From Xenorhabdus yunnanensis (GTDB taxonomy: Bacteria; Pseudomonadota; Gammaproteobacteria; Enterobacterales; Enterobacteriaceae), in contig NZ_JAQRFI010000033.1 of NCBI RefSeq assembly GCF_028598805.1, positions 1 to 52,988 of the forward strand: a stretch of 52,988 nt of DNA, written 5' to 3'. How positions within the stretch are numbered: the stretch's first letter is position 1; each line of letters begins with the position of its first letter. Positions 8,562-18,179 of this stretch are shown here, piece by piece. The position numbers and the translations under genes were made by a program. A model generated the notes under the pieces. That model was not told the DNA's origin. It did not search any database and saw only the letters and a program-made list of their open reading frames with translations.

Positions 8562-8948
8562 ATGTTTTCTAAAGAGTATCAGGTTGACGAACAACACCTC
8601 GATTTTCAAGGTATTGTTGATGGGCTTTATTATCCGTTCTATTTAGAATGGGCGCGACATGCATTTATGAAAGAGGCGTTAGGCTTAGACTTGGAAGAAG
8701 AATTCAAAGTCGGCCGCATGCATATCATTCTTGAATATAGTCTGCGTTTTAGAAAAAGCCTCCAACAAGGAAATAAAATGCAGGTAACTTGTAAGGTTAC
8801 CAAGAACGAAAAGCGTAATCGGATTAATTTTGAGCAACAAATCTTGGTTGATGGTGTTGTATACGCTGACGCAACATTCGTGGCTACCTGCTTAGTGAAT
8901 GGGCGTCCAACAGTGCCTGAAATTGTCATAAATGCTATTGTTGATTGA
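8562..8948 (+). CDS. Hotdog-fold acyl-CoA thioesterase (4HBT/YbgC-like)
   Basis: A single 4HBT hotdog domain fills the 128 residues. The N-terminal DFQGIVDGLYYPFYLEWARH follows the family pattern in which an early aspartate (here residue 14) precedes a G-x-V-x-x-x-x-Y-x-x-Y-x-E/W-x-x-R stretch. Members hydrolyse acyl-CoA thioesters in the cytoplasm; the substrate cannot be read from sequence. AAGGATTTATA supplies a ribosome site before ATG 8562. It converges with lsrK, with a shared bidirectional terminator between them. Confidence 0.8.
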   Translation: MFSKEYQVDEQHLDFQGIVDGLYYPFYLEWARHAFMKEALGLDLEEEFKVGRMHIILEYSLRFRKSLQQGNKMQVTCKVTKNEKRNRINFEQQILVDGVVYADATFVATCLVNGRPTVPEIVINAIVD

Positions 8949-9028
8949 TTGCTTTCAAACAGAAGAATGTAGCTATGCAAGGATGTAGAATGTTTAGCTA
9001 ATGCTTGGTCAGTAGTAGTCTTTATCAT

Positions 9029-9060
9029 AACAGAGCAAGCCGCCATACTTGCTCTGTTTT
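9029..9060. terminator. Bidirectional terminator between the thioesterase gene and lsrK
   Basis: AACAGAGCAAG (9029-9039) pairs with CTTGCTCTGTT (9048-9058) around an 8-base loop, and T-runs follow on the plus strand. It lies between two converging genes and could end both transcripts. Confidence 0.75.
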
Positions 9061-9075
9061 GCTTGTTAATAGAGA

Positions 9076-10668
9076 TTACAACCCCGGAGCCTTCCACAAT
9101 GAAGTCGTCAGCCCATCATCCACCAGATGAAGTTGGTCTGCATATACCGCTTGCCAATCTTTCTTCGCTTTTTGATAAACCTCGCGGTGGCTTAAATTTG
9201 GCTGGTATTCTCGCTCCCAACGTACCAATTTTTCTCCTGTGGCGGGCAGTGAGTCATATAATCCAACGCCAACACCAGCGGCAATCGCACAACCCAGAGC
9301 AGTTGCTTCTTTAACCACGGGTACTCGTACTGGCAGCCCGGTAATGTCAGACAAAATTTGGCTCCAGAGTTTGCCTTTTGAGCCGCCACCTGCAAATACC
9401 AGTGAATCAGGTTGAACGCCAGAGAATGACGAAACCATATCGAGGTTACACGCTGAGACAATAGCCGCGTTCTCTTCCAGTGCGCGAAATAGCGTTGCCT
9501 TGTTGCATTTTTCCGGATCAATCGAGAGATTGAGGAAAGACGGAGCTGCGTGATACCACGATTTAAAGCGCATAACATCGGAGAAAATCGGCATGATACC
9601 ATGCGCTCCGGCAGGAACCCGCGCTGCCATATCTTCCAGCAGATTGTAGGTATCAACGCCCAATCGTTCTGCCAGCAATTTTTCTTCTGCGCAGAAAGCA
9701 TCACGGAACCAACGCATGGTGAGGCCAGTAAAGAAGCTGATGGATTCTGCCTGTGCCATGCCGGGGATAACATGCGGGTTGATGCGGATATTCATGTTTG
9801 GATCAGTGATCGGTTCCGGCAGGTTAACAACTTGCTGCCAGAATGTTCCGCCGAGTACTGCGGTTTGGGCGGGTTTGACGACACCAATACCAAGACAGCC
9901 GAGCTGAACGTCTCCACCGCCCATAATCACAGGTGTACCGCTGCTTAGGCCACATTCTGCCGCTGCTTGTTCCGTGATATAGCCGAGCAAAGTTCCTGTT
10001 TCTTTGACGGGGGAGAGGATATCGGAGCGCAGTCCGGCCATTTCCAACAGGCTTGGGCGCCAATTGCGGCTGACTAAATCCAGCATGCCTGTTGTGCCCG
10101 CATTAGAGGGATCAACGGCCAGTTCGCCACTTAACATATAAGCCAGCCAATCGCTGATCATGGTTAAGGTGCTGGCTTGCCGATAGATATCAGGACGGTG
10201 ATGCGCCAGCCAAAGCAGGCGCGGCATTGCTCCCAATGCCAAAGTTTGGCCGGAGTAGCGGTAGACGTCATACTCAAAGGTATTGTTGTAAAGCTCTTTC
10301 AGCTCACTGACTTCATGACTGGAGCGGGCATCTACGTTGGCACACGCCCAGATAGGATCGCCCCCGCGATTATAAAGGACAATGCCTTCCCGCATTGAAC
10401 AGGCGGCAACGCCCTGAATCGCGGTGGCAGGCAGCTCCGCCTTTTGCAGTGCCTGCCGAATGCATTGGCAGGCCAGTTGCCAGTTGTTTTTCAGATCAAA
10501 TTCCATCGAACCCGCAACATTCGGTACAGGTTGGTGTACCCACTCAGTTTGCCCAACGGAAACTTGATTCCCTTCGAGATCAAATATAACTGCACGGATA
10601 CTGCCAGTTCCTGCATCAAGCGCCATCAGATACTTCCTTGATGGGTGAACATGAGCGCGTTGATTCAT
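9076..10668 (-). CDS. lsrK: Autoinducer-2 kinase LsrK
   Basis: LsrK phosphorylates imported AI-2 (DPD) in the cytoplasm; phospho-AI-2 then inactivates LsrR. The 530 residues are the expected length for this FGGY-family sugar kinase. The N-terminal [15 protein letters not shown] is the first phosphate-binding segment, and [17 protein letters not shown] is the C-terminal ATP-binding signature. It is transcribed away from lsrA together with lsrR, which lies upstream on the same strand after a gap of about 75 bases. The reading frame is complete. Confidence 0.95.
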   Translation of the reverse strand: MNQRAHVHPSRKYLMALDAGTGSIRAVIFDLEGNQVSVGQTEWVHQPVPNVAGSMEFDLKNNWQLACQCIRQALQKAELPATAIQGVAACSMREGIVLYNRGGDPIWACANVDARSSHEVSELKELYNNTFEYDVYRYSGQTLALGAMPRLLWLAHHRPDIYRQASTLTMISDWLAYMLSGELAVDPSNAGTTGMLDLVSRNWRPSLLEMAGLRSDILSPVKETGTLLGYITEQAAAECGLSSGTPVIMGGGDVQLGCLGIGVVKPAQTAVLGGTFWQQVVNLPEPITDPNMNIRINPHVIPGMAQAESISFFTGLTMRWFRDAFCAEEKLLAERLGVDTYNLLEDMAARVPAGAHGIMPIFSDVMRFKSWYHAAPSFLNLSIDPEKCNKATLFRALEENAAIVSACNLDMVSSFSGVQPDSLVFAGGGSKGKLWSQILSDITGLPVRVPVVKEATALGCAIAAGVGVGLYDSLPATGEKLVRWEREYQPNLSHREVYQKAKKDWQAVYADQLHLVDDGLTTSLWKAPGL

Positions 10669-10742
10669 GATGCTATCCTCGTCTGTTGTTATCTTCTTTT
10701 TATTCGATATGGCACAGGGGATGGATAGAGATTATTAGTCGA

Positions 10743-11753
10743 TCAAATTAGCATAGCTCTTGCGGTCTGTTCTTCTGTCACCAGTGAATTGATGTAGCCT
10801 CCTTTCAGCGCAGCAACGATAGCGTCTGCTTTTTCGATGCCACCCGCTACACCAATCACATTCGGGATGGTTTTCATCTCTGGCAAGGAGATACCGATCA
10901 GTTCCTTATGGATATCAATATCACTGACCAGTTCACCTTCCACGTTGAAGAAGTAACCAAGAATGTCTCCGACAGCACCTTTGCGGCCAAACATCAGTTG
11001 TTCGCCATCACTGATATAGCCGGAACGCATGATCGTTGCGTTTTGCTTCTGTTTGATAGCGCCAATCCCGACAATGGCAGTATCGGCTGCACTGGCAGCC
11101 AAAATCACGTCCCGTACACTGCGTTCTTCGCGGAATGTTGCCGCGACTTGATGTGTGGAAGCTCGCAGTGGTGCAGGAATGATGCTGACAGGACAGGCTG
11201 CATCAAGTTGACCGATGCCAGTCATGTAAGAGCCAACACCTCCCGATAGCGTCACCAGTCGAATTTGCTGGGATGAGATAAAACCGCTCAGGTGCTGTAA
11301 AGTGCACATGGGCGTTTCGCCAAATCCAATTGCCAATAGCTGATAAGGTTCAATCAGCGCCATCAACAGGTGAGCAGCCCCGATACCGAGACGGGAATTC
11401 AGATTCATGCCATCAAGGGTAGGTAATACGCGAACCTGTTTGAGATTGAAGCGCTTTTGCAAGGCATCTTCCAATTCCAGACACCCTTCATAGCGTGAAT
11501 TGATCTGAACGCGGATCACGCCAGACTGCCGCCCTTTCTCTAACAGACGGGAGACTTTGAGGCGACTGAGGCCAAGCAATTCACCGATGTCCCCTTGCGT
11601 CAGACCATCGTGATAGTAAAACCAGGCAATTCGGGCCATTAGTTCTTCTTCACTCATGCTGTTTCCTGGATAGTTGTGACTTGAATAGTCAGTTTCCTCG
11701 GGTAATACGCTGTTCTCTGATACTGATTGTTTCTTGCTTAGTTTGATCGACAT
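10743..11753 (-). CDS. lsrR: Transcriptional repressor LsrR
   Basis: LsrR represses the lsr operon until phospho-AI-2 binds it. The N-terminal part carries the helix-turn-helix [20 protein letters not shown]. The rest is a SorC/DeoR-type sugar-phosphate-binding domain, with [23 protein letters not shown] and the C-terminal [19 protein letters not shown] blocks also found in E. coli LsrR. I start at ATG 11753; the frame is open six codons further to GTG 11771, and neither start has a strong ribosome site. The N-terminus before the HTH is about 20 residues longer than in E. coli. It is divergent from lsrA, sharing a regulatory gap. Confidence 0.93.
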   Translation of the reverse strand: MSIKLSKKQSVSENSVLPEETDYSSHNYPGNSMSEEELMARIAWFYYHDGLTQGDIGELLGLSRLKVSRLLEKGRQSGVIRVQINSRYEGCLELEDALQKRFNLKQVRVLPTLDGMNLNSRLGIGAAHLLMALIEPYQLLAIGFGETPMCTLQHLSGFISSQQIRLVTLSGGVGSYMTGIGQLDAACPVSIIPAPLRASTHQVAATFREERSVRDVILAASAADTAIVGIGAIKQKQNATIMRSGYISDGEQLMFGRKGAVGDILGYFFNVEGELVSDIDIHKELIGISLPEMKTIPNVIGVAGGIEKADAIVAALKGGYINSLVTEEQTARAMLI

Positions 11754-11771
11754 AATAACTTTTTTATCCAC

Positions 11772-11934
11772 GGGGAAAGAATAAGCATGAAAGCCCCTGA
11801 TGTACTAGAAACTTATCGCAAAATTTGAACATATTTTAATGTAGATCTAATTTTTTCACAAAACGTGATCTAATTATAGAAAAATTCTTAAGTTTTGAAT
11901 TAGAGTTATGAACAAATGTTTTTAAAATAAATAA
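11772..11934. promoter_or_regulatory. lsrR-lsrA divergent control region
   Basis: This AT-rich gap must hold both promoters. GATCTAATT occurs twice in the same orientation (11844-11852 and 11867-11875), 23 bases apart. TCAC and GTGA at about 11856-11868 form a short dyad resembling CRP or LsrR half-sites. In E. coli the equivalent gap binds LsrR and cAMP-CRP. Which element is which cannot be decided by eye. Confidence 0.45.
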
Positions 11935-11991
11935 ATGTTCACTTTCGCATCGGTGTCAGAAACGCAAGCCCAAAATGTCATGAGGTACGTG

Positions 11992-13581
11992 ATGTCACAG
12001 AGCAATACCGCCGCTAATACCAATGATCCGCTTTACCTGAATCCTGCTGACAGCTCCCCACTTTTAGTTGTCCATGGGATCTGTAAGCAGTTTTCTGGCT
12101 TGATGGTGTTGAAGCAGATTGATTTCACGCTGATGCCAGGGCAGGTTCATGCATTACTGGGTGGAAATGGTGCCGGTAAATCAACGTTGATGAAAATCAT
12201 TGCTGGTATTGAACAGCCTGATGCCGGAACCTTGATTGTGGATGGTGCTACTGTTAGCCATTTGACGCCTGCGAAGGCACATCAACAGGGTATTTATCTG
12301 GTTCCACAAGAACCTTTGTTATTCCCTAATCTTTCTGTTCAGGAAAATATTCTATTTCGTTTGCCGAAACATCAATCCAGTACAAGCCGAATGCAGGAAT
12401 TACTCATTCAACTCGACTGCCAAATTGACTTGAAGGCTCCTGCGGGCAGCTTGAATGTAGCGGATCAGCAGTTGGTGGAGATTATGCGTGGTTTGATGCG
12501 CAATTCCCACATTTTGATTCTGGATGAGCCGACGGCTTCGTTGACGCCTGCAGAAACCGAACGTTTATTTGCACGATTACGAGAGTTACAGCAGCAACAG
12601 GTAGGGATTATTTTTATTTCCCATAAATTGCCTGAAATTCGTGAGATTGCGGATTATGTCAGTGTAATGCGAGATGGGGGCATCGCCCTCAGTGGCAAGA
12701 CTGAGCATTTTACGACGGATATGATTATTCAGGCGATTACACCTGCGACAAAATCAACCGCATTGGCTGCTAATCAGAAATTGAGATTGGAAGCCAGAAG
12801 TAATATTAATGTGTCGGATCGCGGATCAAAGATACCTGTTCTGGAAGTGTCTTCTCTCTGCGGGGAAGGGTTCCGTGATATTTCCCTGAAATTACAGGCG
12901 GGAGAAATCGTTGGTTTGTCTGGTGTTGTGGGAGCGGGGCGCACAGAACTGGCAGAGACGTTATATGGATTGCGTCCTATTACGAGTGGAGACATTCGTT
13001 TTCGGCAGCAAGTAATCAATAAACTAGATACAGCAGAACGGTTGCAGCGTGGATTGGTTTATCTGCCTGAAGATCGGCAGGCTTCCGGCTTGTTTCTTGA
13101 TGCTCTTTTGAGTTGGAATGTTTGTTCACTGACACACAGCCGAAGCACTTATTGGACACGTTCTGCCCACGATGTCGGAGTACTGGAGCGATATCGTCGG
13201 GCGCTCAATATTCGATTCCACGATATAAACCAGCCTGCACGCACCCTGTCTGGTGGTAATCAGCAGAAGATTCTGATTGCTAAATGCCTGGAGGCCAAGC
13301 CTACAGTATTGATCATTGATGAGCCGACGCGCGGTGTTGATGTTGGGGCGCGTAATGATATCTATCAGCTTATTCATAACATCGCCAACCAGCAGGTGGC
13401 GATTCTTCTGATTTCTTCTGATCTTGATGAAATTGTTCAGTTGGCCGATCGCGTGCTGGTCATGCATCACGGTGAGCTTTGTGGGCAACTTGATAAAGAC
13501 CACATGAGTGTGGATGAGATTATGCATCTTTCTTTTGGCGAACTTCTTTTTAACGAAAAGGCAGGGAGAGCGTCATATTGA
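11992..13581 (+). CDS. lsrA: AI-2 import ATP-binding protein LsrA
   Basis: LsrA is the ATPase of the Lsr ABC importer for autoinducer-2. It has two ABC domains in one chain, as in the sugar importers RbsA and MglA. The first has [15 protein letters not shown] near residue 55. The second starts at [13 protein letters not shown] and carries the signature [13 protein letters not shown] and the Walker B-like [13 protein letters not shown] prefer ATG 11992 because GAGG sits six bases before it; the frame is open to ATG 11935. The stop codon overlaps the TTG start of lsrC. The gene looks intact even though its membrane partner LsrC is broken. Confidence 0.95.
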   Translation: MSQSNTAANTNDPLYLNPADSSPLLVVHGICKQFSGLMVLKQIDFTLMPGQVHALLGGNGAGKSTLMKIIAGIEQPDAGTLIVDGATVSHLTPAKAHQQGIYLVPQEPLLFPNLSVQENILFRLPKHQSSTSRMQELLIQLDCQIDLKAPAGSLNVADQQLVEIMRGLMRNSHILILDEPTASLTPAETERLFARLRELQQQQVGIIFISHKLPEIREIADYVSVMRDGGIALSGKTEHFTTDMIIQAITPATKSTALAANQKLRLEARSNINVSDRGSKIPVLEVSSLCGEGFRDISLKLQAGEIVGLSGVVGAGRTELAETLYGLRPITSGDIRFRQQVINKLDTAERLQRGLVYLPEDRQASGLFLDALLSWNVCSLTHSRSTYWTRSAHDVGVLERYRRALNIRFHDINQPARTLSGGNQQKILIAKCLEAKPTVLIIDEPTRGVDVGARNDIYQLIHNIANQQVAILLISSDLDEIVQLADRVLVMHHGELCGQLDKDHMSVDEIMHLSFGELLFNEKAGRASY

Positions 13582-14569
13582 AATTTATTCAGAATAACCG
13601 GGAAGCTACAGCATTGCTCGCCATTTTGGGGCTGTTTATTTTGCTGGGGAGCATCGATCGTCATGCTTTCAGCTTCCAAACTATCACTATGATCTTTGGT
13701 AATGCCCAAATTCTGATTTTATTAGCAATGGGTGCTACGTTGGTCATGCTGACCCGCAATATTGATGTATCCGTCGGCTCAACCACCGGATTATGTGCGG
13801 TAGTACTGGGGCTGTCGCTTAATGCGGGGACTTAATTACGTTGTTGATTGGAATGGTGGCAGGGCTAATTAACGGTGTTCTGGTGGCGTGGTTGAAAATT
13901 CCGGCCATTGTTGCCACGTTGGGAACGCTTGGTTTATACCGTGGGTTAATGCTGTTGCTGACAGGTGGTAAATGGATCGAAGGTTTGCCCGCTGGGGTTA
14001 AATATCTCGCCAGACCGATGCTATTTGGTATTTCACCAATCGGTTGGTTGTTGATGTTATTGATTCTGGCGATGGCATGGATGTTAAAGAAGACTGAGTT
14101 TGGCCGCGGGTTTTATGCGACAGGAGACAATCTGCAAGGAGCTCGTCAGCTTGGTGCTCCTGTTAATGGCATTCGTATTACTGCATTTACCGTAAATGGC
14201 GTGATGGCGGCATTGGCAGGTATTGTGTTTGTGGCACAGATTGGCTTTATTCCTAACCAAACAGGGAATGGGCTGGAGATGAAAGCCATTGCCGCCTGTG
14301 TATTAGGTGGCATCAGTTTGCTGGGTGGAATGGGAACCGTCATAGGGGCGATTTTCGGGGCATATTTTCTGACGCAAATCGATAGTGTGTTGGTATTACT
14401 CAGGTTATCAGCTTGGTGGAATGATTTTATTGCTGGTCTTGTCCTACTGGCGGTGTTAGTACTGGATGGGCGCTTGCGTAGTGTTGTTGGGAAGAACCTA
14501 CGCCAGCAGCGTTACGCCCGTTTCCTTGAACCGATAAAAAAACACGCTGCAAAAAACGAGAGGCCATAA
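13578..14569 (+). pseudogene. lsrC: AI-2 importer permease LsrC, broken by a small deletion and frameshift
   Basis: LsrC is one of two membrane channel proteins of the AI-2 importer. The N-terminal part, from TTG 13578 ([13 protein letters not shown], then [12 protein letters not shown]), reads well to LSLNAGT and then hits TAA at 13833-13835. The protein resumes in another frame at [14 protein letters not shown] (from 13841) and continues to the normal end at 14569. Compared with E. coli LsrC as I remember it, about ten residues should separate NAG from LL(I/L)G. Only 11 bases remain, so roughly 19 bases are missing. The distal part lacks the first transmembrane helices. Unless this is an assembly error, the importer has lost half its channel. 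Confidence 0.88.
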
Positions 14570-15576
14570 TGAATAAGATACAACGCTATGGGCAACGTTA
14601 TGGCTGGGAAACGGCACTTTTGGCGTTGTTGGTGGCGGAAATTTTGCTGTTTGGCATGGTTAATCCAAGGATGCTGGATATCAATGTGCTGCTGTTCAGC
14701 ACCAGTGATTTTATCTGCATCGGCATTATCGCGTTGCCGTTGACGATGGTAATTGTCAGCGGTGGTATTGATATCTCTTTTGGCTCGATTATCGGTTTAT
14801 GTGCTATTGCATTGGGCGTTATGCATCAGGCTGATTTACCGATGATTGTGGCAATTCCTCTAACTTTGCTCGTCGGAGGACTATGCGGCCTGATTAATGC
14901 TGCCCTGATTTTCTATACGGGTGTGAATCCGTTGGTAATTACGCTCGGCACGATGTATCTGTTTGGTGGTAGTGCTTTACTGCTGTCGGGATTATCCGGC
15001 GCGACGGGCTATGAAGGCATCGGTGGTTTTCCTGATACATTTACTGATTTTGCTAACCTGACACTGTTCGACCTACCTGTTCCCTTGGTTATATTCATAT
15101 TATTCACGTTGGCATTCTGGCTATTCATGCACCGTACCCACCATGGACGCAATGTTTTTCTGATTGGGCAGAACAGCCGTGTTGCCCGTTATGGTGCGAT
15201 CCCCGTGAATCGAACATTATGCTTACTATATGCCTTGACTGGGCTGGCTTCGGCAATGGCGGCAATTATTTTGGTTTCCTATTTTGGTTCGGCGCGTTCT
15301 GATTTGGGAAGTTCTTTCCTGATGCCGGCTATTACTGCGGTAGTGCTGGGAGGTGCCAATATTTACGGTGGATCTGGCTCGATTATGGGGACAGCACTGG
15401 CGGTTTTGCTGGTGGGCTATTTACAGCAAGGTTTGCAGATGGCGGGAATTCCTAACCAGATATCTAGTGCGTTGTCTGGTGCCTTGCTGATTGCGGCGGT
15501 GATAGCGCGGTCTGCTTTGCTGCATTGTCATCAAATTTGTGATTGGTGGCACCGTCGGCGGGCCTCTGTTTCATAG
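14569..15576 (+). CDS. lsrD: AI-2 import permease LsrD
   Basis: LsrD is the second inner-membrane channel subunit of the AI-2 importer. The 335 residues are strongly hydrophobic, with about nine or ten membrane segments. It contains the family blocks GGIDISFGSIIGL, GVNPLVITLGTMYLFGG and the late GGANIYGGSGSIMGT. Its ATG overlaps the final base of lsrC, so translation is probably coupled. It is a BPD_transp_2 (RbsC-like) member. The frame is intact. Confidence 0.93.
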   Translation: MNKIQRYGQRYGWETALLALLVAEILLFGMVNPRMLDINVLLFSTSDFICIGIIALPLTMVIVSGGIDISFGSIIGLCAIALGVMHQADLPMIVAIPLTLLVGGLCGLINAALIFYTGVNPLVITLGTMYLFGGSALLLSGLSGATGYEGIGGFPDTFTDFANLTLFDLPVPLVIFILFTLAFWLFMHRTHHGRNVFLIGQNSRVARYGAIPVNRTLCLLYALTGLASAMAAIILVSYFGSARSDLGSSFLMPAITAVVLGGANIYGGSGSIMGTALAVLLVGYLQQGLQMAGIPNQISSALSGALLIAAVIARSALLHCHQICDWWHRRRASVS

Positions 15577-15580
15577 CAAT

Positions 15581-15637
15581 ATATTTCATAACCATATATT
15601 TCTGAACAACATATTTCTGAACAACATATTTCTGAAA
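15581..15637. repeat. Roughly four 15-bp tandem units between lsrD and lsrB
   Basis: Two perfect copies of ATATTTCTGAACAAC (15596-15610 and 15611-15625) are flanked by a diverged copy before (15581-15595) and a partial copy after (15626-15637). They fill most of the gap upstream of lsrB. Confidence 0.9.
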
Positions 15638-15678
15638 CGTGAAAGATGATCTTGGAATAAAAATAAATGGAGATAGGC

Positions 15679-16698
15679 ATGAAAGCACCAACAATGAAAA
15701 AGCTGGCTTTGGCTGCTGCATTAAGTCTGGGTTGTGTTTCCTGGGCTCAGGCGACAGATAAGATTGCATTTATCCCTAAATTAGTCGGTGTTGGGTTCTT
15801 TACCAGTGGCGGACAAGGTGCGATGGAAGCAGGTAAGGCTCTGGGTGTTGAGGTTACTTATGATGGCCCTACGGAGCCGAGTGTCTCGGGACAGGTTCAG
15901 CTTATCAATAATTTTGTTAACCAAGGCTATGATGCGATTGTGGTTTCAGCCGTATCACCAGATGGTTTATGCCCTGCCTTGAAACGCGCCATGAAGCGTG
16001 GCGTCAAAGTATTAACATGGGATTCCGATACTGCGCCAGAGTGCCGCTCCATTTATATCGATCAAGGAACGCCAAAACAGTTGGGCGGGATTCTGGTGGA
16101 TATGGCCGCTAACCAAGTGAAAAAAGAGAAAGCGAAAGTGGCATTTTTCTATTCCAGCCCGACAGTGACAGATCAGAACCAGTGGGTGAAAGAGGCCAAG
16201 GCGAAAATTGCAGAGGAACATCCGAATTGGGAAATTGTCACTACTCGGTTTGGGTATAACGATGCCACTAAATCTTTGCAGACAGCGGAAGGCATTTTGA
16301 AAGCATGGGAGGATTTGGATGCGATTATTGCTCCGGATGCCAACGCTTTGCCTGCGGCAGCTCAGGCAGCAGAAAACCTGAAGCGGCAGGATGTTGCGAT
16401 TGTTGGGTTCAGTACCCCAAATGTAATGCGCCCTTATGTTGAAAATGGTACGGTCAAACAGTTCGCTCTGTGGGATGTGGTCAAGCAGGGCAAAATAGCC
16501 ATTCATGTTGCTAATGAGATATTGCAAAAAGGCGATTTGAATGTGGGAGATAAATTGAATATTCCTGATGTTGGCAATGTTGAAATTTCACCTAACAGTG
16601 TGCAGGGATACCGTTATGAAGCGAAAGGCAATGGTATCGTCGTTATGCCGGAGCGGGTGATCTTCACCAAAGACAATATTAATCAGTACGATTTCTAA
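15679..16698 (+). CDS. lsrB: Periplasmic AI-2-binding protein LsrB
   Basis: LsrB captures the R-THMF form of AI-2 in the periplasm and delivers it to LsrCD. The N-terminus ([20 protein letters not shown], then SWAQA) is a signal peptide cut near AQA-TDK. The mature part is a periplasmic-binding-protein type I fold, beginning [18 protein letters not shown]. Family blocks include [23 protein letters not shown] and [17 protein letters not shown] start at ATG 15679, with GGAG upstream, although ATG 15667 is also open. The stop codon lies inside the first unit of a 16-bp triplication. Confidence 0.95.
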   Translation: MKAPTMKKLALAAALSLGCVSWAQATDKIAFIPKLVGVGFFTSGGQGAMEAGKALGVEVTYDGPTEPSVSGQVQLINNFVNQGYDAIVVSAVSPDGLCPALKRAMKRGVKVLTWDSDTAPECRSIYIDQGTPKQLGGILVDMAANQVKKEKAKVAFFYSSPTVTDQNQWVKEAKAKIAEEHPNWEIVTTRFGYNDATKSLQTAEGILKAWEDLDAIIAPDANALPAAAQAAENLKRQDVAIVGFSTPNVMRPYVENGTVKQFALWDVVKQGKIAIHVANEILQKGDLNVGDKLNIPDVGNVEISPNSVQGYRYEAKGNGIVVMPERVIFTKDNINQYDF

Positions 16699-16735
16699 TT
16701 AAGACGATTTCTAATTAAGACGATTTCTGATTCAT
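16688..16735. repeat. Three 16-bp tandem units spanning the lsrB stop codon
   Basis: ACGATTTCTAATTAAG occurs at 16688-16703 and 16704-16719, with a variant at 16720-16735. The first copy encodes the last residues (YDF) and TAA of lsrB; the others extend into the lsrB-lsrF gap. Confidence 0.92.
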
Positions 16736-16780
16736 GGGGCTGACATGCAGCCTGACTCTGACACCTTTCTGGAGGAAGAA

Positions 16781-17665
16781 ATGGCAGATTTAGATGATAT
16801 CAAAGACGGTAAAGATTTTGGCATTGATACACCGCAAAAGAACACGCTGTTTGAACTGAAAGGTTGTGGTGCGCTGGATTGGGGTATGCAGTCCCGTTTG
16901 TCTCGAATTTTCAATCCCGCTACCAACAAAACGGTGATGCTGGCATTTGACCACGGTTATTTTCAGGGGCCAACGACGGGTTTGGAGCGTATTGATATTA
17001 ATATCGCCCCGCTATTTGAACATACCGATGTATTAATGTGTACCCGTGGTATTCTGCGCAGTCAGGTTCCGCCTGCAACCAATAAACCTGTGGTCTTACG
17101 CGCGTCTGGTGCCAATTCAATTCTGACTGAGCTGTCCAATGAAGCGGTTGCGGTAGCGATGGAAGATGCACTTCGTCTTAACGTCTGTGCGGTGGCTGCA
17201 CAGGTTTATATCGGTTCAGAACACGAACACCAATCCATAAAGAACATTATCAAGCTGGTGGATCAGGGAACGCGTTATGGGATGCCAACGATGGCAGTGA
17301 CGGGTGTCGGTAAAGATATGGCTCGTGACCAACGTTATTTTTCGCTGGCGACTCGAATTGCAGCCGAAATGGGGGCGAACATCATCAAAACCTATTACGT
17401 CGATAGCGGTTTTGAGCGGATTGCAGCGGGTTGTCCAGTGCCGATTGTGATTGCGGGTGGTAAGAAACTACCGGAGTTGGATGCATTGAATATGTGCTAT
17501 CAGGCGATTGATCAGGGAGCGTCTGGTGTGGATATGGGACGCAATATCTTCCAATCGGAAGCTCCTGTTGCAATGCTGAAAGCGGTGCAGGCAGTGGTAC
17601 ATCACAATGAGAAACCCACTCAGGCTTATGAGTTTTTCCTGAGTGAAAAAGCCAAGGGGGAATAA
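16781..17665 (+). CDS. lsrF: Phospho-AI-2 thiolase LsrF
   Basis: LsrF transfers an acetyl group from 3-hydroxy-5-phosphonooxypentane-2,4-dione to coenzyme A in AI-2 breakdown. It is a class I aldolase-type barrel (DeoC/FbaB family). I start at ATG 16781, with GGAGGAAG just upstream; this gives 294 residues and matches the E. coli start [13 protein letters not shown]. The core is nearly identical to E. coli, for example [43 protein letters not shown] (with the Schiff-base lysine) and [13 protein letters not shown]. The lsrG start follows two bases after the stop. Confidence 0.95.
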   Translation: MADLDDIKDGKDFGIDTPQKNTLFELKGCGALDWGMQSRLSRIFNPATNKTVMLAFDHGYFQGPTTGLERIDINIAPLFEHTDVLMCTRGILRSQVPPATNKPVVLRASGANSILTELSNEAVAVAMEDALRLNVCAVAAQVYIGSEHEHQSIKNIIKLVDQGTRYGMPTMAVTGVGKDMARDQRYFSLATRIAAEMGANIIKTYYVDSGFERIAAGCPVPIVIAGGKKLPELDALNMCYQAIDQGASGVDMGRNIFQSEAPVAMLKAVQAVVHHNEKPTQAYEFFLSEKAKGE

Positions 17666-17666
17666 T

Positions 17667-17966
17667 ATGCACGTCACATTAGTTGAGATTAATGTTAAAG
17701 CTGACAAGATAGACGAATTTATCGAAATATTTCGGGATAATCACCTTGGCTCCGTTAAAGAGCCGGGCAATTTGCGGTTTGATGTATTGTGTGATGAGAA
17801 TATCCCGACTCGCTTCTATATCTATGAAGCCTATAGCGATGAAGAGGCTGTTGCGGCGCATAAGAAAACTCCCCATTACTTGCGTTGTGTCGAAAAACTG
17901 GAAGCGTTGATGACTGAGTCACGGAAAAAGACCACGTTTATTGGTTTGATGCCAGAGAATAAGTAA
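17667..17966 (+). CDS. lsrG: Phospho-AI-2 isomerase LsrG
   Basis: LsrG converts phospho-DPD into the dione that LsrF cleaves, which ends AI-2 signalling. The 99-residue ABM-domain protein (ferredoxin-like fold) starts [11 protein letters not shown] and contains [16 protein letters not shown] and [18 protein letters not shown], closely matching the E. coli protein. AAGGGGG, overlapping the end of lsrF, is its ribosome site. It is the last gene of the operon. Confidence 0.94.
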   Translation: MHVTLVEINVKADKIDEFIEIFRDNHLGSVKEPGNLRFDVLCDENIPTRFYIYEAYSDEEAVAAHKKTPHYLRCVEKLEALMTESRKKTTFIGLMPENK

Positions 17967-17987
17967 GGCAAAGGTATATCAGGATAA

Positions 17988-18059
17988 ATGGCAGGTGATA
18001 TTTCACTTGTCATTATTACCCTCTGTTTATCTTGAGTAACAGTAAGAGCAGAGGGTAAT
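17988..18059 (+). terminator. Inverted repeats after lsrG, possible operon terminator
   Basis: TGGCAGGTGA and TCACTTGTCA (about 17988-18012) can pair with G-U wobbles and are followed by TTATTA. A second perfect 11-bp pair, ATTACCCTCTG (18015-18025) and CAGAGGGTAAT (18049-18059), encloses a 23-base loop. Neither has a strong T-run, so function is uncertain. Confidence 0.4.
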
Positions 18060-18179
18060 TGGAGCTTATTCTTGAAGAGTGACATCAAACAGAATTCGGA
18101 ACCGCCATTTCAGGTTTCTATTTTCCCTGACTGAAATAGTCTTTCAGATGGCGGTTAACCGGGGTTTCATGTATCTGCT

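Noticed and set aside
9192..9773. 193-codon frame inside lsrK
   Set aside because: It is on the same strand in another frame of a clearly conserved gene; its composition shows no protein family.
16012..16527. 171-codon frame opposite lsrB
   Set aside because: It is antisense to a strongly conserved coding sequence and has no start signals.
18015..18059. Long-loop inverted repeat after lsrG as a riboswitch
   Set aside because: It lies downstream of the operon and next to the end of a converging gene, so a leader element is not plausible; a terminator or chance repeat is more likely.
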